From: JAYGED01 sp046582565
Lineage (GTDB): Bacteria; Pseudomonadota; Alphaproteobacteria; JAAXGF01
Assembly (NCBI GenBank): GCA_046582565.1
Contig: JAYGED010000009.1
Span: forward strand, 1 to 13,625
DNA: 13,625 nucleotides
Direction of reading: 5' to 3'
This document shows positions 1-6,492 of the stretch, piece after piece. Positions within the stretch are counted from its first letter, which is position 1; each line of letters starts with the position of its first letter. The notes beneath the pieces are model-generated. The model was given only the letters and a program-made list of their open reading frames with translations, searched no databases and was not told where the DNA came from. Both the position numbers and the translations under genes were made by a program.

Positions 1-2
1 GC

Positions 3-140
3 GATCTGCAAGTCGCCATTAACCGCTTCATCGCCGAACACAACGATACCGAGGCAAAGCCATTCATGTGGAGCGCCAACCCCGACGACATCATCGCAGC
101 CAGAAACCGTGGGTTCCAAGTGTTAGATTCAATCCACTAG
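3..140 (+). CDS. IS630-family transposase, C-terminal fragment (cut by window edge)
   Basis: An open frame enters from the left edge and gives 45 residues ending in RGFQVLDSIH before a TAG stop. The pattern INRFIAEHN...KPFMWSANPDDIIAA...RGFQVLDSIH is the usual C-terminal tail of IS630/Tc1-mariner-type DDE transposases, after the catalytic glutamate. The catalytic residues themselves lie outside the window, so it is not possible to say whether the full gene is intact. It points in the same direction as the CDF transporter that starts 15 bases after its stop. Identification rests on recognition of the tail motif, not on a search. Confidence 0.72.
   Translation, partial: DLQVAINRFIAEHNDTEAKPFMWSANPDDIIAARNRGFQVLDSIH
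115..139. repeat. Probable right terminus of the IS630-type element
   Basis: The last codons of the transposase overlap a stretch that, read on the minus strand, begins CTAGTGGATTGAATC, which looks like the inverted-repeat end of related IS630 elements that run into the transposase stop. IS630 elements insert at TA dinucleotides. The TA at 138-139 would be the duplicated target, so the TAG stop would be formed partly by flanking DNA. The left end is outside the window, so the inverted repeat cannot be checked here. Confidence 0.4.
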
Positions 141-155
141 GTTATAAGAGACAGC

Positions 156-1091
156 ATGTCGGCCAGCGCATCCAAGAAAGTCATTTACGCGGCGCTTGCC
201 GGTAATTCGCTTATCGCGGTGACCAAATTCGGCGCCTCTGCGGCTACCGGCAGTTCCGCCATGTTCAGCGAGGCGATCCATTCCCTGGTCGACACCGGCA
301 ACCAGATGCTGTTGCTGTTCGGGATGCACCGGGCAAAGCGGCCGGCCGATGCCGCCCATCCCTTCGGCTACGGCAAGGAAATCTATTTCTGGGCCTTCGT
401 GGTCGCCATCCTGATTTTCGGCCTGGGCGCCAGCATCTCTTTCTATGAGGGTTTAAGCAAACTAGCGAACCCCCATCCGGTCTCCGACGCCTACATCAAT
501 TACCTTGTGCTGAGCGCCGCCATTCTCTTCGAGGGCGGGGCCTGGTGGTTCGCCTTTCGGGAATTCCGCGCCACCAAGGGCAACCAAGGTTATTTACAGG
601 CGGTGCGTAATAGCAAGGACCCGACCTTGTTTACGGTGCTGTTCGAGGACAGCGCCGCTATGCTCGGCCTGTTGATCGCCCTCGCCGGCGTGGCGGCGAG
701 CGAGTTCACCGGCAACGGCGTTTATGACGCCATGGCGTCCATCGGCATCGGCGTGGTCCTGGCCGTCACCGCCGCCTTCCTGGCCCTCGAATGCAAGGGT
801 CTGTTGATCGGGGAAGCTGCCGATCCGGCAGTGGTCGCCGGTATCGGGGCCATCGCCACCGAGCATGCCGGCATCGACCGCATGAACGAAATCCGCACCA
901 TGCATTTCGGCCCCCAGGATGTTCTCGTCGCCCTCAGTCTGGATTTTGTCGATGAGATCAGCGCCGGCGATGTGGAGAGCATCATCTCGGACATGGAACA
1001 GCGCATCAAACGGACGTTCCCCGAGGTTACCCGGGTCTACATCGAGGCGCAAAGCTGGTCATCGCACCAGCGCGCTCTTGAGAAGCCTTAG
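156..1091 (+). CDS. Cation diffusion facilitator (CDF) metal efflux transporter, ZnT9-like type
   Basis: A 311-residue inner-membrane metal/proton antiporter, probably exporting Zn2+ or a similar divalent cation. About six hydrophobic segments are visible (roughly 9-31, 35-56, 77-98, 112-135, 157-180, 190-213), followed by a cytoplasmic C-terminal domain (about 220-300) of the CDF dimerisation type. Helix 2 carries the metal-site pair H42 and D46 in EAIHSLVDTGNQ. The HPFGYGKEIYFWAFVVA stretch (68-84) is typical of the SLC30A9/ZnT9-like branch. In helix 5, D165 fits the expected aspartate, but the position four residues earlier is V161 instead of His or Asp; E164 is nearby. Length is normal for the family. 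The start follows AAGAGACAGC, a modest ribosome site, only 15 bases after the transposase stop, so the native promoter may have been replaced. It converges on the small membrane gene with a 7-base gap. Confidence 0.88.
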   Translation: MSASASKKVIYAALAGNSLIAVTKFGASAATGSSAMFSEAIHSLVDTGNQMLLLFGMHRAKRPADAAHPFGYGKEIYFWAFVVAILIFGLGASISFYEGLSKLANPHPVSDAYINYLVLSAAILFEGGAWWFAFREFRATKGNQGYLQAVRNSKDPTLFTVLFEDSAAMLGLLIALAGVAASEFTGNGVYDAMASIGIGVVLAVTAAFLALECKGLLIGEAADPAVVAGIGAIATEHAGIDRMNEIRTMHFGPQDVLVALSLDFVDEISAGDVESIISDMEQRIKRTFPEVTRVYIEAQSWSSHQRALEKP

Positions 1092-1098
1092 AGAAGCC

Positions 1099-1362
1099 CT
1101 AAACCTGGGCCGCACTCTTCCTTAGCTCGGCGAGAATGTCGCGCAGGTATTCGCGCAGCTTTAGCACCGCGAAGAGCAGGCCGTAAAGCGGCAGGCCGAT
1201 GAAGAAGGCGTTCCAGACGATGGCCCAGATACTGGCCGGTTCAGAGCCGCCAATGGCGCCGACCAGGGCGAAGATCAGGAATACCGCCGTCACGATGATA
1301 CTGATGAAGATGCCGGCGACCGAAATGATCTCCAGTAATTTCTGTAGTTGTGACGCTGCCAT
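1099..1362 (-). CDS. Small two-helix membrane protein, unknown function
   Basis: An 87-residue protein I do not recognise. It has two hydrophobic helices (about 12-37 and 45-68) separated by a short polar turn GGSEPAS, followed by a charged amphipathic tail (69-83, KLREYLRDILAELRK). A longer frame begins at a GTG at 1380, but AGGAG lies eight bases before the ATG at 1362 and inside that longer frame, so 1362 is the better start. It lies downstream of the MFS gene on the same strand with a 72-base gap in which I see no clear terminator, so it may be the last gene of the tup operon or have its own promoter. It is probably an inner-membrane protein; the substrate or partner cannot be inferred. 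Confidence 0.7.
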   Translation of the reverse strand: MAASQLQKLLEIISVAGIFISIIVTAVFLIFALVGAIGGSEPASIWAIVWNAFFIGLPLYGLLFAVLKLREYLRDILAELRKSAAQV

Positions 1363-1434
1363 GGATAAAGCTCCTATCACCGCAGAAGGGAATTACATCT
1401 AGCATAACCATCCTTCGCGCATCGCTTCAACAGC

Positions 1435-2631
1435 TTAACGACGTATTTCCTGCCAGTAATATGCCGTCACGGCGAGGGCGACGACGCCTTCGATGGCGAC
1501 AAGAAGCACTGCATTTTGGGCCGACATCCAGAGCGCCAGCAGGCCGATATGCAGCATGCCGAGGGGAGAGGCGCCGATACAGACCGAAAGCACGCCCATC
1601 ACCCGGCCGCGCATCTCGGGTGGCGCCAGGGTGAACATGATCGCCGTCTGCATGGCGCTGAAACCGGCGGCGCCGAGACCGACGATGAACAGCAGGGCCA
1701 GCGAGACCGTAAACCAGGAGGAGAAGGAAAACAGGATGACGGCCAAGATCATCAGGGTCGAACCATAGAGATAAATCCGGTTGAACCCGGCGGGGCGCAC
1801 CAGGGCGGCGATGATCAGAGCGCCGACGAAAGCCCCGGCGCCCTCGGCGGACATCAGCACGCCGATGGGAAAGGCGCTGAGCCCGAGCACATCGCGGCCG
1901 ATCACCGGCACCATGGCGACGAAGGGAAATCCCCATAAATTCATGATCACCGTGACCATCAGCATGCCGACCATGGCCCGGTTGCCGCGCACATAGGCGA
2001 GGCCGACGGCAATCGAGGAAAACAGCCCATCCTCGCGGGCCGGGGCCGCCGACGAGGCATATTTCAGAGACAGGACCAACAGGACGCTGAGAGCGTAGAG
2101 TGCGGTGCCCAGTAAATAAGCGCCGCTCAGGCCGATGGACTCGTACAACAGGCCGCCGAGGGCCGGGCCGAGCATTCGTGTGCCGTTGGTGGTCGCGGAG
2201 TCCAGGCTCATGGCGGCGCCGACGCCGGAGGTTCCGGCAATCTCGCCGAGCATAGTCCGGCGCACGGGAAATTCCTGGGTCCAGACGATGCCGGAGAGGA
2301 ACGCGCCGAGCACCACATGCCAGATTTCGATGAGCCCCAAGAGTGAAAGCACCGCGAGGGCCGCCGACACCGCACAGGCGCCAATCAGTGCAATAATCAT
2401 CATATGGCGGCGATTAAACCGCTCGGCGATGGCGCCGGTGATCGAGCCGAACAGAAACATCGGCAGGGAGCGGGCCAGCATCATCACGGCCACCATGAGG
2501 GGCGAGCCGGTGACCTCAAGGGCGTAGACGGCGATCACCAGTATTTCAAGCCAGCGCATGGTGCCGATGAAGCCGCCGGTCACCCAAATCCTGAGAAACT
2601 GTCCGTCCCGTAGCAGAGTCAGAGGGCTCAT
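1435..2631 (-). CDS. Major facilitator superfamily exporter, EntS/MFS_3-like
   Basis: A 398-residue polytopic inner-membrane protein with about twelve hydrophobic segments. It begins LLRDGQFLRIWVTGGFIG, the usual opening of the MFS_3/EntS-type exporters. The loop between helices 2 and 3 has the family motif-A-like GAIAERFNRRHMM (67-79), and a second copy, PEMRGRVMG, occurs in the C-terminal half. RMLGPALGGLLYESIG (152-167) is like motif C of drug/H+ antiporters. The start ATG lies six bases after the tupA stop and has no good ribosome site, so translation is probably coupled to tupA. This makes it the fourth gene of the tungstate transport operon. Family members export siderophores, macrolides or other small molecules; the substrate here is unknown. 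It could be a metallophore or oxyanion exporter, but only the gene order supports that. Confidence 0.85.
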   Translation of the reverse strand: MSPLTLLRDGQFLRIWVTGGFIGTMRWLEILVIAVYALEVTGSPLMVAVMMLARSLPMFLFGSITGAIAERFNRRHMMIIALIGACAVSAALAVLSLLGLIEIWHVVLGAFLSGIVWTQEFPVRRTMLGEIAGTSGVGAAMSLDSATTNGTRMLGPALGGLLYESIGLSGAYLLGTALYALSVLLVLSLKYASSAAPAREDGLFSSIAVGLAYVRGNRAMVGMLMVTVIMNLWGFPFVAMVPVIGRDVLGLSAFPIGVLMSAEGAGAFVGALIIAALVRPAGFNRIYLYGSTLMILAVILFSFSSWFTVSLALLFIVGLGAAGFSAMQTAIMFTLAPPEMRGRVMGVLSVCIGASPLGMLHIGLLALWMSAQNAVLLVAIEGVVALAVTAYYWQEIRR

Positions 2632-2637
2632 GGTTCG

Positions 2638-3474
2638 CTATTCGGCACTCGGGGTGAAAAGTCGCTCACCGGCCAAGGTGAAGGCGCCGATGGCGGTCTG
2701 TCCCTGGGGCCCGGTAAGCCAGTCAATAAAGGCCACCGCATCCGCCGCCTTGATATGAGGATGGCGCGCCGGATTGACCAGAATCACGCCGTAGGGATTG
2801 AACAGCCGGGCATCGCCTTCCACCAGGGCCACCAGGTCGCCGCGGTTGGCGAAGCTCAGCCAGGTGCCCCTGTCGGCCAGGGTATAGGCGGCCATAGCCC
2901 GGGCGGTGTTCAGGGTCGCCCCCATGCCGGCGCCGGCCTCGCGATACCAATCCCCCGACTGAGGCGCATCCCAAAGCCTGAGCTCCGCCTTATGGGTGCC
3001 GCTGTCGTCGCCCCGCGAGACAAACGGCGCGCGCGCCGTGGCGATGCGGCGCAGCGCCTCGGGGGCGTTTGTCATGTTGCCGATGGCGGCGGGGTCGGCG
3101 GTCGGGCCAACAATCAGGAAATCGTTATACATAACGTCCCGCCGCGCGGTCCCGAAGCCGGCCGCGACGAAGCGGTCTTCGGCGTCTCGGTCATGAACCA
3201 GCACAACATCCACATCACCTCGCTCTCCCAGCTTGAGCGCCGCCCCCGTCCCAACGGCGACAACCCGCACGGCGATGCCGCTGCTCGCCGTGAACCGCGG
3301 CAGGATGCTATCGAACAGCCCCGAATTGGCGGTCGAGGTGGTCGAGGCCAGGGTAATAAAACGCTCCTGCCCCCAGACATTAGCCGAGCCGAGCAAAACA
3401 ACAAACGCCAGAATAGTCCGTATCGTCCAGGGCCGTCTCGTCCATGGCCGTCTCACCCATGACCGTCTCACCAT
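2638..3474 (-). CDS. tupA: Tungstate ABC transporter, periplasmic substrate-binding protein
   Basis: A 278-residue exported binding protein that would capture tungstate (WO4 2-), possibly molybdate, and deliver it to TupB. TupA hallmarks appear in order: ASTTSTANSGL (43-53), GTGAAL (75-80), GDVDVVLVH (86-94), VMYNDFLIVGP (114-124) and SRGDDSGTHKAE (153-164). The TTS residues and R154 are the likely oxyanion ligands by analogy with known TupA proteins. The signal peptide is odd: a very basic n-region made of three five-residue repeats (VRRSW, VRRPW, TRRPW) precedes the hydrophobic core TILAFVVLLG, with a likely cleavage before Q36. The ATG overlaps the tupC stop by seven bases (ATGGTGA) and follows AAGGTGAG, so it is translationally coupled. 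GTG at codons 2 or 7 are alternative starts. In many genomes the binding protein comes first; here it is third. Confidence 0.92.
   Translation of the reverse strand: MVRRSWVRRPWTRRPWTIRTILAFVVLLGSANVWGQERFITLASTTSTANSGLFDSILPRFTASSGIAVRVVAVGTGAALKLGERGDVDVVLVHDRDAEDRFVAAGFGTARRDVMYNDFLIVGPTADPAAIGNMTNAPEALRRIATARAPFVSRGDDSGTHKAELRLWDAPQSGDWYREAGAGMGATLNTARAMAAYTLADRGTWLSFANRGDLVALVEGDARLFNPYGVILVNPARHPHIKAADAVAFIDWLTGPQGQTAIGAFTLAGERLFTPSAE
3427..3471 (-). repeat. Tandem 15-bp repeat encoding the tupA signal n-region
   Basis: Three consecutive 15-base units on the minus strand, GTGAGACGGTCATGG, GTGAGACGGCCATGG and ACGAGACGGCCCTGG, encode VRRSW, VRRPW and TRRPW. The first two differ at one base; the third differs from the second at three. 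A decayed fourth unit (encoding TIRTI) may follow at 3412-3426. The array starts right after the tupA ATG and overlaps the tupC stop codon. Confidence 0.9.
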
Positions 3475-4166
3475 AGCAACTCACCTTCGAGGAACGCCGC
3501 CGCCTCACGGCTTTTGGGCCGGCTGAAAAACATATCGGCGGCGCCCGCTTCGAGCAGGCGGCCATGATGCAGGAACAAGACCTCGTCCGCCAGCCTGCGC
3601 GCCTGGGCGAGATCATGGGTGGTCATGATGATCTTGGCGCCCGAGTTATGCACGTCGTCAATGGCCTGCTCGATGGCGCGGGTTGCCGCCGGATCGAGGC
3701 TCGCGGTCGGCTCGTCGAGGAACAGCAGCTCGGGCTCGAGGGCCCAGGCGCGGGTCAGGGCAAGGCGCTGCTGTTGGCCGACCGACAGGGCCCTGGCGGC
3801 GCGCTGGGCGAAGGCTTCCAGCCCGACCCGGGAGAGGGCCATCTGCACTCGCGCCGGCCGCTCACGCGCGGGCACGCCGTTGATCGCCAGGGCATAGGCG
3901 ATATTGGCGGCGGCGCTCCGGCGCAGCATGATGGGGTTCTGAAACAGCATGGCCTGACGCCCGGTACTCTGTACGATCCCGGTGCTCGGCGTGAGCAACC
4001 CGTGACAAAGCCTGAGCAGGAGGCTTTTCCCGGCGCCGTTGGGGCCGAGGATCACCGTCCTCGGCCCGGCTGCGAAATCATAGCTGATGCCGTGGATATG
4101 GCGCTCGCCGCCGGCGTCGAAACTGACGTCATCGAGGCTCAGCGGCAGATTGGAGTCGATACTCAT
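3468..4166 (-). CDS. tupC: Tungstate ABC transporter, ATP-binding protein
   Basis: A 232-residue cytoplasmic ATPase that would drive tungstate uptake through TupB. All ABC motifs are present: Walker A GPNGAGKS (41-48), Q-loop Q76 in LFQNP, signature LSVGQ (127-131), Walker B LLFLDEP (147-153), D-loop SLD (156-158) and switch His184 in TTHD. Length fits the short TupC/WtpC-type ATPases; there is no C-terminal TOBE or Mop domain of the ModC kind. The open frame extends upstream to 4526, but that part lies inside tupB in another frame, whereas the ATG at 4166 overlaps the tupB stop as ATGA, the classic coupled start. Its own stop is overlapped by the tupA ATG, so B, C and A should be made together. 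Specificity for tungstate over molybdate comes from TupA, not from this subunit. Confidence 0.93.
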   Translation of the reverse strand: MSIDSNLPLSLDDVSFDAGGERHIHGISYDFAAGPRTVILGPNGAGKSLLLRLCHGLLTPSTGIVQSTGRQAMLFQNPIMLRRSAAANIAYALAINGVPARERPARVQMALSRVGLEAFAQRAARALSVGQQQRLALTRAWALEPELLFLDEPTASLDPAATRAIEQAIDDVHNSGAKIIMTTHDLAQARRLADEVLFLHHGRLLEAGAADMFFSRPKSREAAAFLEGELLW

Positions 4167-4846
4167 CGGCTCACCATGCGCGCCGAGCCGGAGATGGTCA
4201 GAGACAGGGTGAGCAGCACCAGCCCCAGGGCGAGCGCGAGCACCAGATTGCCCTTGCTGGTTTCCAGAGCGATCGCCGTGGTCATCACCCGGGTGGCGTG
4301 GTCGATATTGCCGCCGACGATCATCACCGCGCCGACCTCGGCCAGGGCCCGCCCGAACCCGGCCAGGATCACCGTGACCAGGGAATGGCGGCCGTCCCAC
4401 AGCAGGGTCGGCACGGCGCGAAGGCGGGTCGAGCCGAGAGAGCGCAGCTGCTCGGCATATTCCACCCACAGGTCCTCGATCACCTGGCGGGTCAGGGCCG
4501 CGATGATCGGCGTGATCAGCAGCCATTGAGCGATGATCATGGCTGTCGGCGTAAACAACAGACCGAACACGCCGAACGGCCCGGTCCGCGAAAGCATGAG
4601 ATAGACCAGCAGGCCGATAACCACCGGCGGTAGGCCCATGAGCGCATCGAGCAGGGCGGCGGCGGCTGTGCGGCCGGGAAAGCGGATCAGGGCGACCAGG
4701 GCGCCGAGCGGCAGGCCGACCACGGCGGCGAGACCCATCGCGCTCAGGCTGACCTGTAGACTCAGGCCGACGATCTCGACCAGATCGGCGTCAAAAGCGA
4801 CGATCAGGCCGAGGGCGGTGGCAAAGGCCTCGCCGAGTTCATCCAT
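4163..4846 (-). CDS. tupB: Tungstate ABC transporter, permease protein
   Basis: A 227-residue inner-membrane permease forming the tungstate channel. About five or six hydrophobic helices are visible (roughly 24-54, 60-85, 90-122, 150-176, 198-220). The coupling loop for the ATPase is the EAA-like stretch EYAEQLRSLGSTRLRAVPTL (129-148), and GFGRALAEVGAVMIVGGNI (163-181) with ATRVMTTAI is characteristic of TupB/WtpB-type permeases. Length is normal. The ATG follows GGAG by only three bases, slightly short spacing, with no better start nearby. It is the first gene of the operon tupB-tupC-tupA-MFS. A candidate promoter lies about 60-85 bases upstream. Confidence 0.92.
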   Translation of the reverse strand: MDELGEAFATALGLIVAFDADLVEIVGLSLQVSLSAMGLAAVVGLPLGALVALIRFPGRTAAAALLDALMGLPPVVIGLLVYLMLSRTGPFGVFGLLFTPTAMIIAQWLLITPIIAALTRQVIEDLWVEYAEQLRSLGSTRLRAVPTLLWDGRHSLVTVILAGFGRALAEVGAVMIVGGNIDHATRVMTTAIALETSKGNLVLALALGLVLLTLSLTISGSARMVSR

Positions 4847-4902
4847 AGACTCCGTTCGCTTCTTACGTTGATATTTATGTGTTTAATGGCGGAATTTTCC
4901 GA

Positions 4903-4930
4903 ATATTAACGAAATCAGCGAAATTTGCAA
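4903..4930 (-). promoter_or_regulatory. Candidate sigma-70 promoter of the tup operon
   Basis: In the AT-rich 94-base gap upstream of tupB, the minus strand reads TTGCAA (4930-4925), 16 bases, then TAATAT (4908-4903). Each hexamer matches four of six consensus bases. Transcription would start near 4896, giving a leader of about 50 bases. I see no clear ModE or TunR operator. The gap also ends the Gly/His-rich gene, and no hairpin terminator is evident. Confidence 0.4.
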
Positions 4931-4940
4931 GTATTTGTAG

Positions 4941-5453
4941 TTAGAAGCGGAAGCGCAGATGGACAATCCGGCCGCTGTAGGGATCGATGGCCAGGTGCAC
5001 CCAGCGCCCACGGGCATTGCGCGCCCGCGCGTGGTAGAGCCCACGGCTGAAGCGGGGGAAGGAGATATGGCGATAATGATGCGCCCGGAGAGAGCGGATA
5101 ATGGCATGCACCGGCAGTCTATAGCCCCCACCATGATAGATATGGCCGGTATGGCCCCTGCCGAATGAGTCGCCGCCGGAATGGCCCCCGCCCTGATAGC
5201 CCCCACCGCGATTGCCCCCACCGCGATTGCCATGATCGTTATGGCCGAATCCGGGAAAGCGGCGATTGAACTGCTGGCGGTTGTTATTATGGCGCTGGCC
5301 GCCGAACCAACGAAAATTCGAGCCACCGATGGTGATCTCGACCATGGAACCCGGCGAACCCTGGGCGCCGAGGGTGAAGGCCGTGGCCTCGCTGGGCGCC
5401 GCCAGGGTGAACCAGACGAGGGCGGCGGCGGTGGCGGTGATAATCTGTTTCAT
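4941..5453 (-). CDS. Secreted Gly/His-rich protein, unknown function
   Basis: A 170-residue protein with a clear signal peptide (1-25, cleavage likely after SEATA). Three parts follow: a short conserved-looking segment (26-52), a Gly/His/Asn/Arg-rich low-complexity region (53-111) with GGGNR-type repeats and many histidines, and a basic C-terminal domain (112-170) ending WVHLAIDPYSGRIVHLRFRF. That ending resembles the 'GxxVxLxVDxxTGxIv' tails of small periplasmic proteins common in alphaproteobacteria. I count 14 histidines, so metal binding is possible but unproven. The frame opens at 5537, but GGGAGGACAAT stands directly before the ATG at 5453, which also begins the signal peptide, so that start is firm. 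It lies between the tup operon (same strand, 94 bases away) and fdhD (divergent, 157 bases away). Confidence 0.78.
   Translation of the reverse strand: MKQIITATAAALVWFTLAAPSEATAFTLGAQGSPGSMVEITIGGSNFRWFGGQRHNNNRQQFNRRFPGFGHNDHGNRGGGNRGGGYQGGGHSGGDSFGRGHTGHIYHGGGYRLPVHAIIRSLRAHHYRHISFPRFSRGLYHARARNARGRWVHLAIDPYSGRIVHLRFRF
5187..5231 (-). repeat. 15-bp tandem repeat in the Gly-rich region
   Basis: Three 15-base units in frame. The two at 5202-5216 and 5217-5231 are identical (plus strand CCCACCGCGATTGCC), and 5187-5201 is a diverged copy. They encode GNRGG, GNRGG and GYQGG. This looks like recent local duplication inside a low-complexity segment. Confidence 0.85.
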
Positions 5454-5610
5454 ATTGTCCTCCCGAGGGTTTGGGGTTCTTGCTTTCTCGTGCATAACAA
5501 TGCCCGCCGCCGCCTGAGCCGAGCCTGAACGGCCCATTCATCATGGGTTCATCGGTAATTTCTGGCGCGCAGCCCTTGGCGGCGGCGGGAATCCGCGCCA
5601 TATTGCGGCC

Positions 5611-6492
5611 ATGGACAGTTATCTGCTGAAGCCCGATCCGACCAATCCGAAGCTCACCGAGCGGGTCACGGGTATCGATCACGAGGGCAATGTGCTGCAC
5701 ACCTCGGTGGTGGTCGAGCGCCCCCTGACCCTGTACCTCAACGGCCAGGAGATCGTTACCATGATGACGATCTGCGATTACCCCGAGTATCTTGCGGTCG
5801 GCTATCTGCTCAACCAGAACATGCTGCTCCCCGACGACGAGATCACCGCAATCGATTTCGACGAGGAGATCGAGACCGTGGTGGTGCGTACCAAACGCGA
5901 GACCGACTTCGAGGACAAGCTGCGCAAGAAGACCCTGACCTCGGGTTGCGCCCAGGGCACGGCGTTCGGCGATGTGATGGAGCGTTTCGAGAAGATTGAG
6001 CTGGACCGTGAGGCCACGCTCAAGACTTCCTGGATTTATACCCTCTCGAAGATCATCAACAACACCGAGAGCCTCTATCTCGCCGCCGGGGCGATCCACG
6101 GCTGCGTGCTGTGTGAGGAAGATCGCCCGCTGCTCTATATGGAAGACGTCGGCCGCCACAACGCCATCGACAAGATCGCCGGCTATATGTTTCTCGAAGG
6201 CCTCACGCCCCGGGGCAGGTCTTTCTACACCACCGGCCGGCTGACCAGCGAAATGGTCATCAAGGCCGTGCAGATGGAAATTCCCATCCTCATATCGCGC
6301 TCGGGCTTCACCGCCTGGGGGGTCGAGTTGGCGCGGCAAGCCGGGCTCACCCTGATCGGCCGCGCCAAGGGCAAACGCTTTGTCGCCCTGGCCGGCGAGG
6401 CGCGTCTGATCTATGACGCCGATCTTTCCGTCGTCCTGGACGAGCCGCGCCGGAACATGCGCAAGGCAAGCCAGACGGATGATGCCGCCTAA
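5611..6492 (+). CDS. fdhD: Formate dehydrogenase accessory sulfurtransferase FdhD, variant type
   Basis: A 293-residue cytoplasmic protein that would carry sulfur from a cysteine desulfurase to the bis-MGD cofactor of formate dehydrogenase, supplying the sulfido ligand. Family marks are clear: GYLLNQN (64-70), a Cys loop TSGCAQGTAFGD (110-121), MEDVGRHNAIDKIAG (177-191), TTGRLTSEMV (207-216) and ILISRSGFTAWGVELARQAGLTLIGRA in two adjoining parts (226-252). The odd point is the Cys loop: C113 is present, but the second Cys of the usual CxxC is replaced by Gly (CAQG). A different CxxC, C165-V-L-C168, follows H163 in AIHGCVLC. The start has a weak GGCGGGAA-type site; I found no convincing promoter in the 157-base divergent gap. 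It overlaps mobA by 14 bases, so the two cofactor genes form an operon. Confidence 0.92.
   Translation: MDSYLLKPDPTNPKLTERVTGIDHEGNVLHTSVVVERPLTLYLNGQEIVTMMTICDYPEYLAVGYLLNQNMLLPDDEITAIDFDEEIETVVVRTKRETDFEDKLRKKTLTSGCAQGTAFGDVMERFEKIELDREATLKTSWIYTLSKIINNTESLYLAAGAIHGCVLCEEDRPLLYMEDVGRHNAIDKIAGYMFLEGLTPRGRSFYTTGRLTSEMVIKAVQMEIPILISRSGFTAWGVELARQAGLTLIGRAKGKRFVALAGEARLIYDADLSVVLDEPRRNMRKASQTDDAA

Noticed and set aside
1081..1110. Terminator between the CDF gene and the converging small gene
   Set aside because: The repeats GAGAAGCC...GAGAAGCC are direct, not inverted, and there is no stable stem with a T run.
4167..4526. 120-codon N-terminal extension of TupC
   Set aside because: It overlaps tupB in a different frame; the ATG at 4166 overlapping the tupB stop (ATGA) gives a normal ATPase length.
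5454..5537. N-terminal extension of the Gly/His-rich protein
   Set aside because: A strong ribosome site and a signal peptide begin at the ATG at 5453; the upstream part would bury the signal.
5533..5547. Hairpin CCCAT-TCATC-ATGGG between the Gly/His gene and fdhD
   Set aside because: The stem is only five pairs, there is no T run, and it lies in a divergent gap where no terminator is expected; an operator is possible but unsupported.
6413..6478. 22-codon N-terminal extension of MobA
   Set aside because: It lies inside fdhD and reads as low-quality Arg/Ser-rich sequence; family proteins start just before the LAGG motif.
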